Shown: positions 33,760 to 46,070 of the stretch, one piece after another
Position numbering within the stretch: the first letter of the stretch is position 1
Layout of the letters: the number at the start of each line of letters is the position of its first letter
DNA from: Plantago ovata
Taxonomy: Eukaryota; Streptophyta; Magnoliopsida; Lamiales; Plantaginaceae
Direction: 5' to 3'
Assembly (NCBI GenBank): GCA_028274465.1
Contig: CM051456.1
Span: 45,754,870-45,818,869, forward strand
Length of the DNA stretch: 64,000 nt
Notes under the pieces: generated by a model
The model's input: only the letters and a program-made list of their open reading frames with translations
Databases searched by the model: none
What the model was told of the DNA's origin: nothing
Translations under genes and position numbers: made by a program

Positions 33760-35271
33760 GTGGTATCATAGCCAGGTTAATTGATTACGTATATACGTAT
33801 ATATATTGTATGATTTTGTCGATATGTGGATGCAATTGATTTATGATTAATTCGATTTTCAAAAGTTTTGCTTTTATATAAATTTGGAATTTATATTTTT
33901 TCAAAAAAAAAAAAAAAAAAATTTAAATATATATATTGACGGGGTCGCCTGCGGCCGCAGGGGCGCCCCGGGTGCCTGCGTGTCGGGTGCCTGCGGGCGC
34001 AAGCGCCCGTGCCCACGTGCCGCGGGCTCCGGGCGCCCGCCGCCGCAGGCACGGTAGGTCCCGTCCCATATTTTAATATATATATATTTTTCGGGTTGGA
34101 CCCAAAATCGAATTTTGAGGATTGAATTTGATATTTGGAATATAAATATGATTTAATTGTAATTGTTTTTAACTAGAGGGGTTAAATTTAATTAGTATAA
34201 AGTTAAAGGGCTTATTTGTAATTTATCAATTTATTGTTTATTGCAAATTAATCCTTCTACTTTTGAATTTTAGATTTAACACCTCCAAGGTTTCAAAAAT
34301 TACAATTAAGTCCTTCAAGTTTTCGAAAATTGCTACTTGGTCAATAGAATTTTCGATTTTTCAATCTAGTCCAAATTTTCAATTATTTCATAGAGGTTAT
34401 AATTATGGGATTATAATTTTCATAATAAAATTATGAAGTCATTTGGCATCCAGATAGGCTACTATTTGTTTTGTTTGCTCGATATGCTATTGTTTGACAA
34501 TGCATGTTTAAATACCAAGTATTTTACTTTCCGTTCGACCGCTATGCATGCGAGGGTAGGCGGCGCCCTCTTATGTCGGACCGCATATTTTATGTATGGG
34601 TAGGCGGCACCCATTATGTGCTTGACCGCGTTTAGAACTAGAATGGATAGGCGGCATCCATTACGTGTAGACCCCTCATGCATGATGGGTAGGCGGCGCC
34701 TTTATTTGTTTGTAGATGATTGATAACAACCCTCAAACGACAAGCCCCAACCAATATAAGTACAGAAATATATATATGTATGTATTTCTGAGATGCTTTC
34801 CATAGGGTGCTTTAATTCTGAACTTTCATTGCGTTTTCTTGTATTGGCGACCTCGTCTTACAGACTCGCAGTGATCGTCAGATTAGAGTAAGCGTATGGT
34901 TATGACTTACTGCATATTGTATCTAGCGACCTCGATAGGTACAATATGTAGGGCATCGGGTTAAATTAGATTTAACAACCAAGAGTTGCGTGACGCAATT
35001 GGATAGTATTACTAGTCCTACCGGTCATATTATGCTATGCGACGAGCCCCCGTTGGAGTATAGCATAGTATGGATTTGGATCTTGGCCACTACGGTAACT
35101 TGTTGGACATTACCCGTATGTTTGTTGTGGGGGCAAGCATATGTGAAAATAGTTGGAGCTAAACAGCTAAAGGACCTTGTTGTTTAGTTATGTTGATTGT
35201 GTATTTAGAAATAATATTTCAATAGTTGATTTATTATTTTCGTTCTACATTATTTCTCCTGGAAAACCGAA
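33760..35271 (+). other. Leader of copia internal copy 1: PBS, GC-rich array, hairpin array
   Basis: PBS TGGTATCATAGC (33761-33772) has one mismatch to the initiator-Met consensus. Next come a GC-rich inverted-repeat block (33943-34062) bordered by TA-rich microsatellite, 450 bases of AT-rich sequence, the AGGCGGC hairpin array (34532-34703), and then further palindromes up to the gag ATG. The leader is about 1.5 kb, unusually long for a copia element. Confidence 0.8.
34532..34705 (+). repeat. Four-unit tandem hairpin array with invariant AGGCGGC loop
   Basis: Units of about 45 bases, each starting GACCGC (or a variant). Hairpins: 34552-34570 (stem GAGGGT/GCCCTC), 34596-34614 (ATGGGT/ACCCAT), 34642-34662 (AATGGAT/ATCCATT), 34685-34703 (GGGT/GCC, weaker). 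The loop is AGGCGGC in all four. The stems differ between units yet remain complementary, the pattern expected of selected RNA or DNA structure. Homologous arrays are at 38167-38335, 44291-44455 and 61141-61305. Confidence 0.75.
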
Positions 35272-37194
35272 ATGGCGAGTATCTCGCTCCGTGCTGTCTT
35301 AGAGAAGCAAATTTTGACCGAACCAAACTTCCTAGATTGGATCAGGAATATATGTTTGGTGCTGAGGTACGAGAGGATTGAGTACGTCTTGGACGAGGCT
35401 AATCCCGTGTGTCCCGAGAATCAGACTGCCGATCAAGTTGCTGATTTGGAATCAAGCCAACAAGGCAAGGTCTGATAAGCATCATGAGGATACTAGATCC
35501 GCGCAGTGTATTATGCTGGCGGCAATGAGCAATGAGCTGCAGAGGCAACATGAAATCATGTTGCCGTATGAGATGCTGAAGCATCTTGAGTCGGTCTTTA
35601 AGACGACAGCTAGAAGTGTTGAATTTGATTTGATCAAAGAGATACACAGATGCAAGCTCAATGAAGGAGGGAACATGTCTGAACATGTTCTCAAAATGAG
35701 AATAAGATCATGGTGATCTTTGTCCTTCAATCATTGCCGAGTTCGTATTCGCAGTTCATCGTTAACCACCATGAATGCGAAGGACGTAACACTGTCCGAA
35801 CTCCATAATCTGCTGAAGACATATGATCAAACTCTTCCTAAGAAGGAAAAGTCGATCATGTATGTTGGGCAACCGTCTAACCCAAACCCGAGAAACAAAG
35901 GTGCTAAGGGTAAGGGAAAGTCGGAAGCCAAGGCTAACACTTCGAGTGATAAGCCTAAGCGTCTGAACCAGAAAAGGAAGTTCAAGAAAAGCGGAACGGT
36001 ACGCACAGATGAATGTCATTTCTGTAAGCAGAAAGGACATTGGAAGAAAGATTGCCCTAAGCTGAGGGCTGATCAAGCTAAGAAGCCGCCGACTTCTAGC
36101 TCAGGTATGTTTGTTATTGAAATGAACATGACTACTTTTGACTCCAATGGTTGGGTATTAGATACAGCCTGTGGCTCGCACATTTATAATAATGTGCAAG
36201 GGGCTAATTGAACACAAGCTAGTCAAGCAAGGTGAAATCGACTGGCATGTTGGGAACGGCAATCAAGCTGAAGCCAAATGCGTTGGACGCTGCAAGATAG
36301 ATTTACCATCAGGACAATGTTTGGAACTTGATAACGTTTATTTTGTTCCATCCATTGTCAGAGATATTATTTCCATTCCATTGTTGGACAATTTGGATTT
36401 TTCCTAATACTTGTTATTTTTCATTAAATGACCAGTATTATGGGAAAGCTCGCTTAGTGAATGGTTTATATATTTTGCAAAGTAATCTACCTTTATTTCA
36501 AATACATAACAAACAACCGTCTTCAAGTAGGAAGAATAATCCATCTTATCTATGTCATTGTCGGCTAGGCCATATCAATGAAACACGGATTCAAAGACTA
36601 AGGAAGTTGGACTACTTAGAACCATTTGATTTTGAATCATATGGTACGTGTGAATCATGTGTTAAGGGTAAGATGACGAACAAACCTTTTGTTGGACAAG
36701 GTGTTCGTGCCACTCGCTGCTTAGAGCTCATACATACCGATGTATGTGGATCTTTTAAAGTCCATGCGCGTGGGGGTTATCCTTACTTCGTTACCTTTAC
36801 TGGCGATTTCTCAAGGTATGGATATATTTATCTTATGACGAATAAATCCGAGACCTTTGGGAAATTCAAGGAGTTTAGGAATGAGGTCGAGAATGAATTG
36901 AACCTAAGGATAGTCACTCTTCGATCAGATCGAGGAGGTGAATGCCTTAGTGAAGAATTTATCGACTACTTAAAGGAAAATGGAATTCAATCGCAATGGA
37001 CCCCTCCTGGAACATCACAATTGAATGGTGTGTCTGAGAGAAGGAATCGAACCCTGTTAGACATGGTGAGATCAATGATTGGATTCTCGACTCTTCCAAA
37101 ATATCTGTGGGGATATGCACTACAAACTGCAATCTACATTCTGAACCGTGTACCATCTAAATCAGTGGAGAACACTCCTTATGAGTTATGGTAG
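35272..37194 (+). pseudogene. gag-pol: Copia gag-protease-integrase, internal copy 1
   Basis: Starts at ATG 35272 (MASISLRAVLEKQILT). Order: gag N-terminal domain, zinc knuckle CHFCKQKGHWKKDC, protease motif VLDTACGSH, integrase HHCC (HCRLGH and CESC), and DDE core ([19 protein letters not shown]) to the stop at 37192-37194. Defects: a 1-base insertion near 35442 shifts gag, an approximately 47-base deletion at 35699, a frame change near the protease, and a 16-base deletion at about 36405. Everything after integrase is missing, because the copy fuses to an LTR tail at 37204. Element H shares the first, second and last of these defects. Confidence 0.85.
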
Positions 37195-37203
37195 AGAAAG
37201 AAG

Positions 37204-37236
37204 CCCTAGGGGTAACTCTGACCGTATTTTCTTACA
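37204..37236 (+). repeat. LTR 3' tail fused to integrase of copy 1
   Basis: The last 33 bases of the LTR (CCCTAGGGGTAACTC to CTTACA), followed by PBS-like TGGTATTGGAGC. Junction at CCCT, which is present both in the integrase end (AAGCCCTCAC) and in the LTR (GTACCCTAGG), so a microhomology-mediated deletion is likely. Confidence 0.85.
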
Positions 37237-38895
37237 GTGGTATTGGAGCGAGGTTAATTGATTACGTATATAGGTATATATATTGTATGATTTTGTAGTT
37301 ATGTGGATTCAATTGATTCTATGATTAATTCGATTTTCAAAAGTTTTGTTTTTATAGAAATTTAGAATTTATACATTTTTTTAAAAAAATAAATATATAT
37401 ATATAATCGACCGGGGCCGCCTGCGCAACGCAGGCGCCCGGGTGCCTGCGGCATCGCAGGCACCCGTGCCCGCGGGCGCAGGCGCTCGGCGCCTGCATAC
37501 CGTGGGCACCCGGGCGTCTGCGTATCGCGGGCACCCGTCCCGCAGGCACCCGCGCTTGCGGACGCAGGCGCCCGTGCGCCGCGGGCGCCGGGCACCTGTA
37601 GCCGCCGCGCTCGTGCCTGCATGTCGCAGGCGCCGGGCGCCAGCGTCCGCAGGCACGGTAGGGGATGGGACTAGGTCCCGTCCCATATTTTAATATATAT
37701 ATATATATTTTTCGGGGTTGGATCCAAAATCGAATTTTGAAAATTTTGAGGATTGAATTTTATATTTGGAATATAAATATGATTTAATTGTAATTGTTTT
37801 TAACTAGTGGGGTTAAATTTAATTAGTATAAAGTTAAAGGGCTTATTTGTAATTTATCAATTTATTGTTTATTGCAAATTAGTCCTTCTACTTTTGAATT
37901 TTAGATTTAACACCTCCAAGGTTTCAAAAATTACAATTCAGTCCTTCGGGTTTTCGAAAATTGCTACTTGGTCAATAGAATTTTCAATTTTTCAATCTAG
38001 TCCAAATTTTCAATTATTTCATAAAGATTATAAGTATGGGATTATAATTTTTCTAATGAAATTATGAAGTCATTTGGCATCGACATAGGCTACTACTTGT
38101 TTTGTTTGCTCGATATGCTATTGTTTGACAATGCATGTTTAAATACCAAGTATTTTACTTTCCGTTCGACCCCTATGCATGCTAGGGTAGACGACACCCT
38201 CTTATATGTCGGACCGCATATTTTATGTATGGGTAGGCGACACCCATTATGTGTTTGACCGCATTTAGAACTACAATAGATAGGCGGCATCCATTACGTG
38301 TAGACCGCTCATGCATGATGGGTAGGCGGCGCCCTTATTTGTTTGTAGATGACTGATAACAACCCTCAAGCGACAAGCCCCAACCAATATAAGTACAGAA
38401 ACATATATATGTATGAGTTTCTGAGATGCTTTCCATAGGGTGCTTTAATTCTGAACTTTCATTGCATTTTCTTGTATTGGCGACCTCGTCTTACAGACTC
38501 GCAGTGATCGTCAGATTAGAGTAAGCCTATGGTTATGACTTACTGCATATTGTATCTAGCGACCTCGATAGGTAAAATATGTAGGGCATCGGGTTAAATT
38601 AGATTTAACAACCAAGAGTTGCGTGACGCAATTGGATAGTCCTACCGGTCATATTATGATGTGCGACCAGCCCCCGTTGGAGTATAGCATAGTATGGATT
38701 TGGATCTTGGCCACTACGGTAACTTGTTGGACATTACCCGTATGTTTGTTGTGGGGGTAAGCATATGTGAAAATAGTGGGAGCTAAACAGCTAAAGGACC
38801 TTATTGTTTAGTTATGTTGACTGTGTATTTAGAAATAGTATTTCAATAGTTGATTTATTATTTTCGTTCTATACTATTTCTCCTAGAAAACTGAA
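37237..38895 (+). other. Leader of copia internal copy 2
   Basis: PBS TGGTATTGGAGC has two mismatches. A large GC inverted-repeat array at 37409-37670 includes GGGTGCCTGCG/CGCAGGCACCC (37440-37465, 11-bp stem) and GCAGGCGC/GCGCCTGC (37478-37496). The AGGCGGC array at 38167-38335 is decayed by G-to-A changes in two of the loops (AGACGAC, AGGCGAC). No gene here; minus- and plus-strand frames in the GC block are composition artefacts. Confidence 0.8.
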
Positions 38896-40793
38896 ATGGC
38901 GAGTATCTCGCTCCGTGCTGTCTTAGAGAAGCAAATTTTGACCGGACCAAACTTCCTAGATTGGATCAGGAATATATGTTTGGTGCTGAGGTACGAAAAG
39001 ATTGAGTACGTCTTGGACGAGGTCATTCCCGTGTTCCCCGAAAATCAGACTGCCGATCAGGTTGCTGCTTGGAATCAAGCCAACAAGGCAAAGTCTGATA
39101 AGCATCTTGAGGATGTTAGATCCGCGCAATGTATTATGCTGGCGGCAATGAGCAATGAGCTGCAGAGGCAACATGAAAGCATGTTGTCGTATGAGATGCT
39201 GAAGCATCTTGAGTCGCTCTTTAAGACGACAGCTAGAAGTGTTGAATTTGATTTGATCAAAGAGATACACAGATGCAAGCTCAATGAAGGAGGGAACATG
39301 TCTGAACATGTTCTCAAAATGATTGGTCTCTTTGAAAAGCTTGCCGATGCCGGCGTTAAGCTAGAGAACAAGATCATGGTGATCTTTGTCCTTCAATCAT
39401 TGCCGAGTTCGTATTCGCAGTTCATCATTAACTACACGATGAATGCGAAGGACGTAACACTGCCTGAACTTCATAATCTGCTGAAGACATATGATCAAAC
39501 TCTTCCTAAGAAGGAAAGTCGATCATGCTTGTTGGGCAACCGTCTAACCCAAACCCGAGAAACAAAGGTGCTAAGGGTAAGGGAAAGTCGGGAGCCAAGG
39601 CTAACACTTGGAGTGATAAGTCTAAGCGTCTTGAGGAATGCCCTAAGCTTAGGGCAGATCAAGCTAAGAAGCCATCGGCTTCTAGCTCAGGTATGTTTGT
39701 TATTGAAATGAACATGACTACTTTTGACTCCAATGGTTGGGTATTAGATACAGCATGTGGCTCACACATTTGGAATAATGTGCAGGGGCTAATTGATCAC
39801 AGGCTAGTCAAGCAAGGTGAAATCGACTTGCATGTTGGGAACGGCAATCCAGTTGAAGCCAAACGCGTTGGACGCAACAAGGTAGATTTACCTTCGGGAC
39901 AATGTTTTGAGCTTAATAATGTTTATTTTGTTCCATCCATTGTCAGAAATATTATTTCCATTCCATTGTTAGACAATATGGGTTTTTCCTTTCGATTTGC
40001 GAATAATACTTGTTATTTTTCATTAAATGATCAGTATTATGGAAAAGCTCGCTTAGTGAATGGTTTATATATTTTGCAAAGTAGTCTACCTTTATTTCAA
40101 ATACATAACAATCAACCGTCTTCAAGTAGGAAGAATAATCCATCTTATCTATGGCATTGTCGGCTAGGCCATATCAATGAAACACGGATTCAAAGACTAA
40201 GGAAGTTGGACTACTTAGAACCATTTGATTTTGAATCATATGGTACATGCGAATCATGTGTTAAGGGTAAGATGATGAACAAACCTTTTGTTGGACAAGG
40301 TGTTCGTGCCACTCGCTGCTTAGAGCTCATACATACCGATGTATGTGGACCTTTTAAAGTCCATGCGCGTGGGGGTTATCCTTACTTCGTTACCTTTACT
40401 GACGATTTCTCAAGGTATGAATATATTTATCTTATGAAGAATAAATTCGAGACCTTTGGGAAATTCAAGGAGTTTAGGAATGAGGTCGAGAATGAATTGA
40501 ACCTAAGGATAGTCACTCTTCGATCAGATCGAGGAGGTGAATACCTTAGTGAAGAATTTATCGACTACTTGAAGGAAAATGGAATTCAATCGCAATGGAC
40601 TCCTCCTGGAACACCACAGCTAAATGGTGTGTCTGAGAGAAGGAATCGAACCCTGTTAGACATGGTGAGATCAATGATTGGATTCTCGACTCTTCCAAAA
40701 TATCTGTGGGGATATGCACTACAAACTGCAATCTACATTCTGAACCGTGTACCATCTAAATCAGTGGAGAACACTCCTTATGAGTTATGGTAG
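38896..40793 (+). pseudogene. gag-pol: Copia gag-protease-integrase, internal copy 2
   Basis: Gag from ATG 38896 is open for 271 codons. A 1-base deletion near 39518 shifts the frame, after which 39525-40793 stays open through protease (VLDTACGSH), HHCC, and the DDE core of integrase ([28 protein letters not shown]). The zinc knuckle has been deleted (39630: the frame jumps from SDKSKRL to EECPKL). It ends at TAG 40791-40793. The sequence continues as degraded integrase to the assembly gap at 40837. It is the most intact integrase in the window. Confidence 0.87.
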
Positions 40794-40836
40794 GGAAAGA
40801 AGCCCTCACTAGGCTATCTTAGACCTTGGGCTGTCC

Positions 40837-40936
40837 NNNNNNNNNNNNNNNNNNNNNNNNNNNNNNNNNNNNNNNNNNNNNNNNNNNNNNNNNNNNNNNN
40901 NNNNNNNNNNNNNNNNNNNNNNNNNNNNNNNNNNNN
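40837..40936. other. Assembly gap, 100 N
   Basis: Exactly 100 Ns, a placeholder size. Left is copia copy 2 at the end of integrase, right is the middle of fragment G in the opposite orientation. The missing DNA probably includes the rest of G and of copia copy 2. Confidence 0.95.
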
Positions 40937-41626
40937 TTCTGATGGTGGATCCATTCTTGATTCAGACTCTGATGATGGTTTTCCCTTCTCAGAATCTGAG
41001 TAAGATTTCCAACACCCAAGCTGCCATTTCACTAACAAGAGTTGTGAATCTGAAGTCCAAGTCTTCCAGTGACTCGTTTGTACCTTGTTTAAAGTTTTGG
41101 ACTTTAATTCAGCACTTCAAGTTTGTTTTCCTTGTTTTTGTCAGATCCAGCACAAAGATCTTGAACCATTTTTCCAAGCTTCCTTAGCAGTTTTAGCACC
41201 CCACAGTTTGCACTGTATGGTATCCGGAGTTGATCGAATGATGATATTTCTTACTTGGCCATCAAGACGGAATCTCTAAGCTTCGTCGGAAGTCCATTCC
41301 TCTCTTGGTTTTGGCACAACCGGTATCAACCGGTTCGACTAGATAGTTTCCTTTCCAGCTTCAGTGGTTTGTGAGGAAACTTCTTTTTTCAACCTTAGTG
41401 ATCTTTATAGGTCCATCATTAATGACAGTGACCATCTCATCACTAATGGCCTCAAGATGTAGCATCATGTTGTTTCGCCATTTTTCGTAGTTTTCCAGCT
41501 TCAGCAAGGGAGCGTCTCCTAAAGACATCCTGTCAGCAAAACACTACCAAACTGATCAAGTGAGAGTGATTTACGGAAAGCACCTAAGGGGATCTAGGTT
41601 CAGTGTTGAAGGTTAAAGAACCTCCA
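40937..41626 (-). pseudogene. gag: gag remnant of a second Ty1/copia family (element G)
   Basis: The minus strand encodes fragments such as YEKWRNNMMLHLEAIS, LDGQVRNIIIRSTPDT and KLWGAKTAKEAW in shifting frames, a copia gag (UBN2-type) pattern. Stops and frameshifts are frequent. The 3' part is lost in the assembly gap. Unrelated in sequence to the F/H gag. Confidence 0.7.
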
Positions 41627-43193
41627 GCTCTGATACCACTTGTTGGTCCTTTTAAACAACAAGAAAGACTAGAGGGGGGGGGGGTGAATAGTCTTTTCAA
41701 ACTTTCGTCGTTTAAAACTTTCTCAGCAAGTTCTTATTACTTTACAGTAATGAGTTTGCTGATACTGAAGTTACTTCTCAGTAACTAGGTTTGCTAATAC
41801 TTAAAATCAGAGAGCGGAAGTCTTTGATACAATAAGTGCTTTTTCAGTAAGTGATAGATTCAGCAAGTGATGTGAGTGACTTTGTACAGATAGATATGCT
41901 TTGCTGAAAACTAAGTACAGTAAGTAAATCACACAAACACTTTTATAGTGGTATCTGAGAGTGGCGTAATCTCTCAACTAATCCACTTTGTCCTTTCTAG
42001 GACTGAATCCACTAAGATAAGTTTGAGGTTCCTTACAACACCTATCTAGAGCGATTCAAACAGAAACCAAAGCACACTTGCTTCGTCTCCAACCTAACTA
42101 GAGAACGTAACCTTGTTCTCCACAAAACTTGGTACTTTTAATCAGCAACACTATGCTCGGTTAAGTTCCCCCTGAATATCACGCCTGAAAGGGTGTATTT
42201 TTAGTTAGAGAGTTTTGGGGTGAGATAACTTAATTATAACTTATTCAGTTACAACAAGTAATCTAAGAAACAAAACTTTGAATACTTTGCAGTAAACAAG
42301 TTTGATTGTTTCTGGTGTCAAGACTTGTTCTTGTTCGAAAGAAAGAAAGAACACTTAACTAATTTCTTAGTCGTGTAAGTTCTACTTCTTCACAAGTAGC
42401 TTTTACAAGCTTTAAGTCTTGGAACGGATCAATGGCAGTAAAGAGTATTGAAGGGTATGTGAGTTTAAGCACAAGTGAGAGTATGATCACGTTGTTGACA
42501 CACTTCAACTCTTTGCCGGATGCCTCTATTTATAGTGAAATAAGGAGCCGTTTGAATTTCAAATTCTAAGGCTTTTGTTCCTTAAGATGTCACTATCTTG
42601 CTTTTGTACTTTCAGCAGCGTCCTTGTTTGTCTTCTAGTCTTCATGTTCTTCACGTGCATGCTTTGCATTTAATGTTCCTTTGAATAAAATTCAAACAGT
42701 AACATTGGAGCGCAAATACAAGTATTTTCAGCAAGAGGTCACAAATGTTCATCAGCAAGTGGTCAGTCTCAGTTTCAGAAAGCACAGCCTACTCTGTCAT
42801 TCAGATTTTCACTTATGCAATGTTGTTGCTGAAGTTTCCACTTTCTGAGCAACATGTGCCTTTGTAGATACCAGTCTTCAGAAATCTTCTAGTCTTCAGT
42901 CTTCGAAATCTTCAAGTTTCTGAGCGGTTCTAAATGCTTCAATAGTTTGTTTGTAAAAACAAAGTACATCATCAGCAAATGCTTCAATAGGTTGTATTTC
43001 TTTTCAGAAAACAAGATACATCATAAGCGGTAAAACCAACCTATCTAGAACCTACTCTAAGTCTTCAGCAAACGTTCCTCTTTTACAATGTCCTTAAAAT
43101 TCTAAATTCCTATGGACCTTAAGAGTACTAGTTACTAGACTTTCCTTAATTTAGCATGGTTAATTACTCATCAAAATTACAAGTTTCCTAACA
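41627..43193 (-). repeat. PBS and 5' LTR of element G
   Basis: The + strand has GCTCTGATACCA (41627-41638), the complement of an initiator-Met type PBS. The LTR (41641-43193) starts TGTTGGTCC on the + strand and ends CCTAACA. It contains a run of ten Gs near 41677. G lies inside an F-type LTR: the right flank CTCTACTAGAAGTCC continues that LTR. Its left LTR and target duplication are hidden by the gap. Confidence 0.8.
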
Positions 43194-43467
43194 CTCTACT
43201 AGAAGTCCAAGGGATAAGTTAGATTTTCCCGATTGAGTTTTAATTTGATTGGGAAAGAATCTAGACTTGAAATTGGTTTCCTAGTGCGATAAGAATTAGA
43301 TTCTTATTCCTTTATGAAGTCTAATTTCTTATGCTTTAGGCTTCTATTGACTACTATATAAGTAAGTCATTAGAGAGCTTTTTCAGAATTCTGAACAATC
43401 AATTCTTAGAGAATTATTCTACCCAGTTTTCTTAGAGAAAATAAAAAGCTCTCCCCTCCTCTATAAG
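43194..43467 (+). repeat. F-type LTR fragment right of G
   Basis: Matches 33104-33386 of the 5' LTR, ending at CTATAAG. It is then joined directly to the GC-rich leader, so the LTR end, PBS and about 100-150 bases of leader have been deleted. Confidence 0.8.
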
Positions 43468-44886
<1,419 letters not shown>

Positions 44887-46070
44887 TGATGAACGTGTCA
44901 AATTCAATCAAATATATTTGTTATTTGCCAAAGGCAATCCACAACTACAACGAAAACCGTAGTGTAGCAGTAGAATGACTCGAGTGTCGTTCTCTCAGGA
45001 CTATAACTTGCTTTATCTATTTAACAAGAGAATATAAAGACAGCAGACAGATAGCAATAGGGGGTTTTCAAGCAGATAATGGAGGTTGGTGATACTATGG
45101 TCCTTCTTAACATAATGGGTCGATAATCATGCATAAATTCTTCGGTCTTGCATAGAGATCTTTGAATCAATCTAGTGTCCTGTTGCAAGTATTAAGCACT
45201 ACGAAGATAATTTGGTCTGACTAGTCAACACGATTGTCCTAATGTGTTCCGTAATTATTCAACACTACGAAGATAATTCGTCTGATGGTCGACTAGTGTC
45301 CAGGTGTGCATAATAATCAATACAACATACGAGAATTTTGGTTACAACTGATCAACGAAATAAAGCAATGATAAATTTAGCTACTCATAATAGGCATGCA
45401 ATCAACAGAAATCATAGAAGAAAACATGTTGAAAGAATATAAAATAAGTAGAATAAAATTGTAAGATACAAAGTTACCGAAGGTTGTCAGGCTCCGGATG
45501 ATTGCCGTCCTACAAGCTCCAAACTGCTATGAAAAACTATCCCCTAAGCTACAGAACTCCCAGGACAGGCCCCGGGAAGTTCCTACCTAAAACTATAGAG
45601 AGAGGTGAGAGAGAAGGTCTGGAAAGATATGATTTTCGAAGAGAAAACTGAGCAATATATATAGGCCCCGAACTAACTCTGGGGCGGTTCGCCCCATCCT
45701 GCGGCGGTTCGCCCCCGTTATTTTCGTGGAATTCCGCGTTTTTGGACGCGGATTTGGATTTCTTCACCTTTTCGGACTCGGTTTCAGACTTCTAGTGGCC
45801 TTCTAACCTCCAGATTTGACCCCTAGACTCCAAATCCTATCCGGAAACCTTCAGATACTCCAAATAGGCTTCTGGAACACCAATTCCTTGTCAACTTCAA
45901 TATAATTGCCCGGAAATCCCCGAATTTCAACCAAAACCTATAAAATAAAATCTAAAGGGAAACGTGACACTATTCTAATAAAATGTACTAAAATATAGCT
46001 AAATTAACATAGAGGATAGCTAAATTAGGTGAAAAAGACTCGAATGAAAGTGTAAAATACACATTCATCA
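44887..46070 (-). repeat. 3' LTR of element E, with internal deletion
   Basis: 1184 bases, about 78 shorter than the 5' LTR. The missing block lies at 45370, where AATGATAAATTTAGC lacks the segment present at about 52343-52420 in the other LTR. Two U3 hairpin units at 45678-45715, TATA-like at about 45654-45663. Confidence 0.92.

Noticed and set aside
33943-34062. Possible CRISPR-like spaced repeats in the leaders
   Set aside because: Plant nuclear context, units imperfect, no regular spacers and no cas genes. These are inverted-repeat arrays.
34462-34683. Recurring frames of about 64-73 codons over the hairpin array on both strands (38064-38290, 44188-44414, 61038-61264)
   Set aside because: Both strands are open because of the repeat units. 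Length varies and substitutions do not favour synonymous sites. Better explained by structured noncoding sequence.
37362-37693. Ala/Arg/Pro-rich frames in the copia leader GC block, also at 43461-43655 and 60445-60702
   Set aside because: Low-complexity GC inverted repeats open all frames. Sequence and length differ between copies without frame preservation.
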